In this document: piece after piece, positions 59,483-64,000 of the stretch
Numbering within the stretch: the first letter of the stretch is position 1
Layout: each line of letters starts with the position of its first letter
Source of the DNA: JALYXV01 sp963733505
GTDB lineage: Bacteria > Actinomycetota > Acidimicrobiia > Acidimicrobiales > Palsa-688
Direction of reading: 5' to 3'
Assembly (NCBI GenBank): GCA_963733505.1
Contig: CAVTDW010000004.1
Coordinates: forward strand, 291,206-355,205
Length of the DNA: 64,000 nucleotides
Position numbers and translations under genes: made by a program
Notes under the pieces: model-generated
What the model was told of the DNA's origin: nothing
The model's input: only the letters and a program-made list of their open reading frames with translations
Database searches by the model: none

Positions 59483-60475
59483 TCACAGCGCGGCCTGCTC
59501 AAAGAGCATTCGGCCCTCGGCCGTAAGGTCGTGTGCATCTATTGCGTAAGTGCCCTTAGCGAGATCCGTTTCTGGCATTCGTTCAGCCGTCGTGCGAACG
59601 AGTATGAGGTCGGTCAACCGGAGCCGTCCGAGGAGGAGCTGCCCCCTTAGTTGCGCGTCGAACGCGATGATACTCCCGGAGAGCGTTCCGCCTTCTAGGT
59701 TCACGGCGACTGAACCTGAGCCGAGTTTCGATCGGGAGAGATGGAGATCACCATTAATCCCGATGCGTCTGAGATCGACATGGCCGTTGAACACGGCATC
59801 TTTTAGGGATAGGTTCCCACCCACCACGGCGGACACTGCGGTCAGTGCTGGGTTACCCTCGGATGAGGTCTCAACCTTGGATCGCGCGAATAGTGCGGCC
59901 CCGCGGATCGTGGCGCGGTCGAGAACGATAGTCGAAGAGGCCGCGCCGTCCAGGCGTAGATTGCCTTCGATACCGATGCGCGGTGCGAGTATCGATTCAC
60001 TGGTAATACCCCGACAATCCAAGTCCCCACCGATCAGCGCCCCAGACAGTGTGACATTCCCTCCAACGTAGGTGCCGCGGAGGTTGAGGTCGCCAGACAT
60101 TGTCAGACCAGCGGCATCGATGAGCGGAACGCGGCAGTTGATGATTGCGATGCTAGTGGCGACAGTTCGGTGGCAACTAAGTCGGCTTTGGAATATGCAT
60201 TCAGAAAAGGAAAGGTATTGTGATATGCGAGTGAAGTCAAAGTCTAGCTCTCCCTCGACCTGAGCACCAACGATCCTGACTCCGCGTGGATTGGCTGGAA
60301 ATGGACTTCGCACAACTAAGTCGAAGATTACCTCCGCACGTAAGAGAGCGTCGGGCTCAAACGGTGGGGATTGGGACTCTCCCGCCTCCCCTCGGTAGAA
60401 GTGGACCTCCTTGCCGGCGCGAACCGCTTCAACGAGTTGGCGCTCCGCTTGGGTTAGTGCCTCATCGGATATCAC
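59483..60475 (-). CDS. Beta-solenoid (pentapeptide/bactofilin-like) protein
   Basis: The 330-residue product begins with a helical segment (SDEALTQAERQLVEAVRAGK) and then repeats ~20-residue turns of the form GDLNLRGTYVGGNVTLSGAL, IGGDLDCRGITSE, IGIEGNLRLDGAAS, VVGGNLSLKDAVFNGHVDLR, GTLSGSIIAFDAQLRGQLLL. Alternating hydrophobics with G-N/D-L turns indicate a right-handed beta-solenoid, as in the N-terminal part of large actinobacterial solenoid membrane-associated proteins. No enzyme domain follows. It is the first gene of the minus-strand CHAT cluster, 228 bases before the membrane protein. It may act as a scaffold or sensor in that system (inference). Confidence 0.72.
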   Translation of the reverse strand: MISDEALTQAERQLVEAVRAGKEVHFYRGEAGESQSPPFEPDALLRAEVIFDLVVRSPFPANPRGVRIVGAQVEGELDFDFTRISQYLSFSECIFQSRLSCHRTVATSIAIINCRVPLIDAAGLTMSGDLNLRGTYVGGNVTLSGALIGGDLDCRGITSESILAPRIGIEGNLRLDGAASSTIVLDRATIRGAALFARSKVETSSEGNPALTAVSAVVGGNLSLKDAVFNGHVDLRRIGINGDLHLSRSKLGSGSVAVNLEGGTLSGSIIAFDAQLRGQLLLGRLRLTDLILVRTTAERMPETDLAKGTYAIDAHDLTAEGRMLFEQAAL

Positions 60476-61015
60476 AGTGCGTCACCGCTCATGTTGTAAG
60501 TGTACGTGACCGACGAGTCGAGTGTCAGTCTCGAAGTTGGATCGGTACCGGCGGTGGGTCCTCCAGGAGATCGTATGCGTGTGCGAGTGCGGTCCAACAA
60601 CATCGTCCAGGACGGTCGTGCATTATCTGGTCTGGGTGGTTCTGGTTTGTTGTGGCCTTCCTCGAGGTGTTCCACGAGCGTCGGCCGCGGAGGGCCGGAA
60701 GTTGGGAACGGGGTGGGGGTGACCACGATCCGGCGTCGCTGATACGTCCGGGTCGGGGACCGATTTGCGCAACTATGCCGTTCTTCGAACGACCCTCATT
60801 CCCCATCCGCGATCTGCCGCTCTCGCCGGGCGAAATGGGATACAGCCAGCCCTGGCGGAACGTATGAGGAGTCGGTCTCAGCCGTCGGACTCCGACTTTG
60901 ATATCAAGGTCGGCCGCTGGCGAACTGGCAGGAAATACAGGTTGCAGTTCGGCTGCAGTGAATCGATCGCTTGCGTGTTCGTGGTTGTTGATCGCAGGAT
61001 GAAGGAGTACTCCGG
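60476..61015 (+). other. Stretch with weak coding signal only
   Basis: No firm gene. A forward frame ending at 61019 has a protein-like end (FDIKVGRWRTGRKYRLQFGC SESIACVFVVVDRRMKEYSG) that may be the front part of the small gene at 61016, broken by a 17-base duplication (atgaaggagtactccgg at 60999 and again at 61016). The CHAT-cluster promoter should lie near 60480-60600. Confidence 0.4.
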
Positions 61016-61147
61016 ATGAAGGAGTACTCCGAACGTGTCATCAGCTATAGAGATTCCAAGCAGAACCTGCGGGGGCAGGAACTTAAGCGCTTGGCGCAGA
61101 GCATGGCTGAGTACATGGCAAGAGCCGAGGCGTTGGGTGGCGAATGA
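61016..61147 (+). CDS. Small charged protein, possibly a fragment
   Basis: 43 residues: MKEYSERVISYRDSKQNLRG, QELKRLAQSMAEYMARAEAL. It is a helical, charged peptide with a clear stop. The 17-base duplication around its start (frames differ across it) suggests that it was once joined to the upstream frame FDIKVGRW...RRMKEYS, forming an ~90-residue protein. Family unknown. It lies alone between two minus-strand genes. Confidence 0.4.
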   Translation: MKEYSERVISYRDSKQNLRGQELKRLAQSMAEYMARAEALGGE

Positions 61148-61358
61148 CCCTTTTGCGACTGCGTCCAAAAGAGAACGGCGGCACCTTCACGCACGCCCCC
61201 GCAGCCCAGAAACATCATCGCCGCCTCAAGCCGGGCCCATGGACCTCGACGAGTGGTTGCCTGTGTGCTCCACGGGGCCGGTCAGTGCGACCGGAAGCTG
61301 ACGGGAAGGCGCATCGCATATACCATCCGGTATCGCCCCTTCGAGCGTGGTCGTGATG

Positions 61359-61835
61359 TCAGCAGGCTGACGCTGGTGCTGTGGCCGATCCGCGCAGAGC
61401 CGTGCTGGAGAGCGGGAGGTAGGCGGTGTTGATTTTGAGGGCCTTGACCTGGTACCAGCGTGTTGACCCGGCCGTCACACCGGTTTGGGACAGTGTTCCC
61501 CCGCTGGGGGTTCTTCCGCCGGCGATTGCAGGTTGCCATGGGCCGGTCGGGTTGGTGGCCCAGGTCACTTGGTAGCCGGAGGCGCCCGGGGTTGGGCTCG
61601 GCGACCATTGCAGGTGGGCGTACCATCTGGCACCGGGCCGGGGGCAGGTCCACGACGAGGTGAAGTCCACCGGCGGCGCCGGGGCGGCGTTGGTGAGCTT
61701 GGGTGGTGTTCCGATTGTCCGGATAGCGCCTCGGGAGGCTCGGGTGAGCAGGGCGGGCACCGCGACCAGGACCATGACTACCGCCACGACGGCGGTGATC
61801 GCGTACACGCTGGCGACTCGAGCGACGCGACCCAT
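61359..61835 (-). CDS. Secreted or anchored protein with fibronectin-III-like domain
   Basis: The 158-residue product starts with a basic leader and a membrane helix (VYAITAVVAVVMVLVAVPAL), then a Pro-rich linker and a beta-sandwich-like domain: CPRPGARWYAHLQWSPSPTP, GASGYQVTWATNPTGPWQPA, GSTRWYQVKALKINTAYLPL. The W...GYxV...G.T.....V.G....WYxVxA pattern is that of FN3 modules common in actinobacterial surface proteins. It sits between the CHAT island and recombinase 3. A role in the mobile element is not evident. Confidence 0.7.
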   Translation of the reverse strand: MGRVARVASVYAITAVVAVVMVLVAVPALLTRASRGAIRTIGTPPKLTNAAPAPPVDFTSSWTCPRPGARWYAHLQWSPSPTPGASGYQVTWATNPTGPWQPAIAGGRTPSGGTLSQTGVTAGSTRWYQVKALKINTAYLPLSSTALRGSATAPASAC

Positions 61836-61921
61836 ACGGATGACATCGGCGGCTGGGGGCCCGAACTCGACACTTGATCCGTCGGCCTCTTCCCGGCGGG
61901 TTGCCTGACGGCTGGCTTGGT

Positions 61922-62825
61922 CTATGAGGCGCCGGCGATGAACGCGGTGACGATGTAGCTGGCGTGGCGGTCAAGGTTGTGACGGGCCCGGTCGTATCGG
62001 GTCGTGGTCCTGGGATCGGAGTGGCGGGCAGCGATCTGCACGTCACGTAGCGGCACGCCCGCGTCAAGCGCAGCGGTGATAAATGAGTGACGCAGCGAGT
62101 GCGGAGATATCGACTTGGTGATCCCGGCCTTCTTGGCCAGCCGCCGCACGATCCTGGTGGCGGCGTGACGGTTGAGCCGCAACCCGGATTGGGCCAACAG
62201 CAGCGGCCCTGACCGCCGCTCACCCGCCGCCATGTCGACCGCCCGGGCCACTCTCGGCGGCAGAGGGATGACGGCCAGCTTGGATCCCTTCCCGAGCACG
62301 GTCACGGTGCGATGGCCTCGCTGGATGGCCGAGGTCCTCGATGTCGATCCCGCACGCCTCCGACACCCGCAACCCGAGCAGCCCGAGCAGGCAGGCCAGA
62401 GCGTGGTCGACAGGGCTACCGGCGGCACCCTGCGCGATGAACGCTCCGAGCTCCATCCGGTCAAGGCCGAGGGTGGTCGACTCGGTATCGATCTTCGGTC
62501 GGCGGACGAACTCGGCCGGCGAGTGCTCGACCAGGCCGTCGATCACCGCGAAGCGGTAGAAGCCGGCCACCGTGGACAGCCGTCGGGCCACCGTCGACGC
62601 GGCTCGGCCGTGTGCCTCCATGTCCCGGGCCCACAGCTCGAGATGGCCCCGGCGGGCGGCGAAGGGCGGAAGATGGTTCTGGTGGCACCAGGTGAACCAT
62701 TGCCGCAGATCGCAGGCGTAGCTCACCCGGGTCGGCCCCGAGTAGCGGGCCAGGAATCCGGCGACTGCGAGCTTGGCTTCGTCGAACAGCGGGGGGACAA
62801 CAGTGACAACGGTGGTGCTGGCCAT
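61922..62825 (-). CDS. Tyrosine recombinase 3 (frameshifted)
   Basis: The start at 62825 gives an N-terminal core-binding domain (FLARYSGPTRVSYACDLRQW, FTWCHQNHLPPF, TVARRLSTVAGFYRFAVIDG) and Arg I in GLLGLRVSEACGIDIEDL. After a one-base slip near 62330 the frame resumes HRTVTVLGKGSKLAVIPLPP, then HSLRHSFITAALDAGVPLRD and ARHSDPRTTTRYDRARHN with the nucleophilic tyrosine, ending at 61922. The sequence is a XerD/phage-integrase type, distinct from recombinases 1 and 2. The intact protein is ~300 residues. It probably served its own integration event. Confidence 0.85.
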
Positions 62826-62954
62826 GACAGGACCTCCTCAGATCGGGAAGCTCCATCTCGCCACGACCACCCCCCTTCCGCTGGGCCGATCCCCTTCACC
62901 GCCCGTCGTCCACACCTGCACAGCGCCTCTGCGGTCCAGTAGCGCAGATACGGG

Positions 62955-64000
62955 GTGATCCGTGTGGGGTTTGTAGCTGGTGATCGGCTGGTTGGGGAAG
63001 GGAGTGGGCCGGTGGGGTTTGAGCCCCGTCCGTGCCATGATTAGATCGTTGGCGGTCGGACTTGAGTTTCGTATTAGGTCATCCTTTGTTTAATGATCTA
63101 CTGCGGTTTGTTTCTGCCAGGGCCCGGCCGAATACGTTGCGGGTCACCGCGGATGATCTGAAAACGTTCTTCTGTTTTGTCGGGGTACGCTGCTGGCTGC
63201 GGTTTCGGTATTCTTACGTCGTGGCGTTTATCAGCGCCCAACGCCTCGGTGACGGCACTGCACTCGCGTGGGAATGGACGGCTGGTCGGGGTTTTCGGCT
63301 CGTACCACCCGCTGACTACTGTCGAAGTGTGTCTGGGTTGTACGCCTTTTTGTCGGCCTGGGGGATGCCCGGGGGCGAATACCCATCGGGTGCCCCTGGG
63401 TCTGGTTACCAGGCCCTAGTGGCCCGGTCCCGCCAGGGGGTTCCGTTCTTCATCTCGCACCCCCCGGACGCTGCCTGAGCCCCCCGTTGCCTGGCGGGAA
63501 ACCGGCCACTTTGTACCCTGCGTCGCGCTGGGACTGGGATAAAGGGGGGGGGGAGGCCACGGCGTTGGGTGGCCTGCGCCGCCGCCGAGGTCCTGGGCCT
63601 GCGCCTCGAGGATCTCCACGTCGCCGAGCGCCGGGTGTTCGTCGCCGAGGGCAAGGGCGGCCACCAACTTTCGGGCCCCATGTCGTCCCGGTTCTTTCTC
63701 ACCGTGGCCCGCCACCTCGACGGCGAGCGCCCCTCGAGTTCGGCTGGAGATCGACGTGGTGTTCGTGGTGTTGAAGGACCGCACCGGGGTCGGCCGTTAA
63801 CGGCCTACGTGACCCGATGAGATCCTACTCGTCGCCCGGGGCCGGGCCGGCGGGCTGACGCACTGGCAGCTGCCACGAGCTGCGTCACACCTCCCTTACC
63901 CGGCTGCGTCACGGGGGCATGTCCCTCGAGGTGGTCCAGGCCGAGGCGGGGCACCGTTCAATCCAAGTCGACCCGGGTGCACCGGCATCTGGCTGATCAG
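62955..64000 (+). pseudogene. Damaged second copy of tyrosine recombinase 1
   Basis: From 62955 to the window end the DNA follows 54085-55103 almost base by base, but with many small insertions, deletions and substitutions. Recognisable fragments are LRFVSARARPNTLR, LKTFFCFVG, LGLRLEDLHVAERRVFVAEG and a final HLADQ-like segment. The copy is ~27 bases longer, and differences are often extra or missing bases in homopolymers. It is either a decayed duplicate or low-accuracy sequence. No functional product is possible as read. Confidence 0.8.

Larger units (their letters stand above)
54085..64000 (+). mobile_element. Recombinase-flanked accessory island
   Basis: A ~1-kb segment (54085-55103) with recombinase 1 is repeated in damaged form at 62955-64000. 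Between them lie recombinase 2, the AT-richer CHAT operon, a secreted-type protein and recombinase 3 on the other strand. Recombinase density, the direct repeats and the composition shift support an inserted element. The ends and target site are not established. Confidence 0.5.

Overview
The window is GC-rich with actinobacterial-type coding. Genus cannot be read from the sequence. The left end looks chromosomal or genomic-island (surface polysaccharide genes). The middle is a conjugative plasmid or integrative conjugative element backbone. The right end is an accessory island full of tyrosine recombinases and conflict/defence genes, including an AT-richer patch at about 56.9-61.2 kb. No rRNA, tRNA or CRISPR array was recognised.

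Layout. 1-9.3 kb: glycan/teichoic-acid-like surface genes. These are a glycosyltransferase-nucleotidyltransferase fusion running off the left edge, a GT-A glycosyltransferase, a PIG-L deacetylase, an intact and a decayed LicD-type transferase, a PI-PLC-like phospholipase, a GT32-type sugar transferase and an ATP-grasp ligase. 9.3-18.1 kb: a mixed stretch with many broken genes. It holds 134-bp tandem repeats, an HTH mini-gene, a 66-residue peritrophin-A (chitin-binding type) protein next to a MauE-thioredoxin fusion, a beta-propeller protein, a remnant of a McrA-type restriction enzyme and an M50 protease. 18.2-27.3 kb: plasmid maintenance genes (ParB, ArdC and companions) with a decayed partial duplicate of the same block upstream. 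27.4-46.9 kb: the transfer region. A 46-bp tandem repeat precedes a MobF relaxase-helicase. A compact minus-strand operon (44.3 to 35.3 kb) carries a VirD4/TraG coupling protein, a phospholipase-D-type nuclease and several unknown proteins. A divergent DnaG-type primase starts beside 36-bp direct repeats. A 20-bp motif is shared between the relaxase and primase upstream regions. 47-64 kb: cargo. It includes an unknown large protein, a minimal ATP-dependent DNA ligase with a coiled-coil partner, an HNH nuclease plus a large TPR protein, two overlapping tyrosine recombinases, a CHAT-protease operon (beta-solenoid protein, membrane protein, CHAT protease, Pepco-like small protein), a third recombinase, and a damaged second copy of the first recombinase.

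How the parts fit. Relaxase, coupling protein and PLD nuclease would process and deliver DNA. ParB, ArdC and primase would support stable establishment in a new host. No VirB4-like ATPase or mating-pair channel gene is visible here, so the element is mobilizable, or its channel genes lie outside the window. The CHAT operon and the HNH-TPR pair are the best candidates for undescribed conflict systems.

Quality warning. At least a dozen otherwise well-conserved genes are interrupted by a single-base frameshift, one of them in a T homopolymer. Conserved sequence resumes immediately in another frame. I read most of these as uncorrected long-read indels rather than true pseudogenes. Frameshifted genes are given here with full extents.
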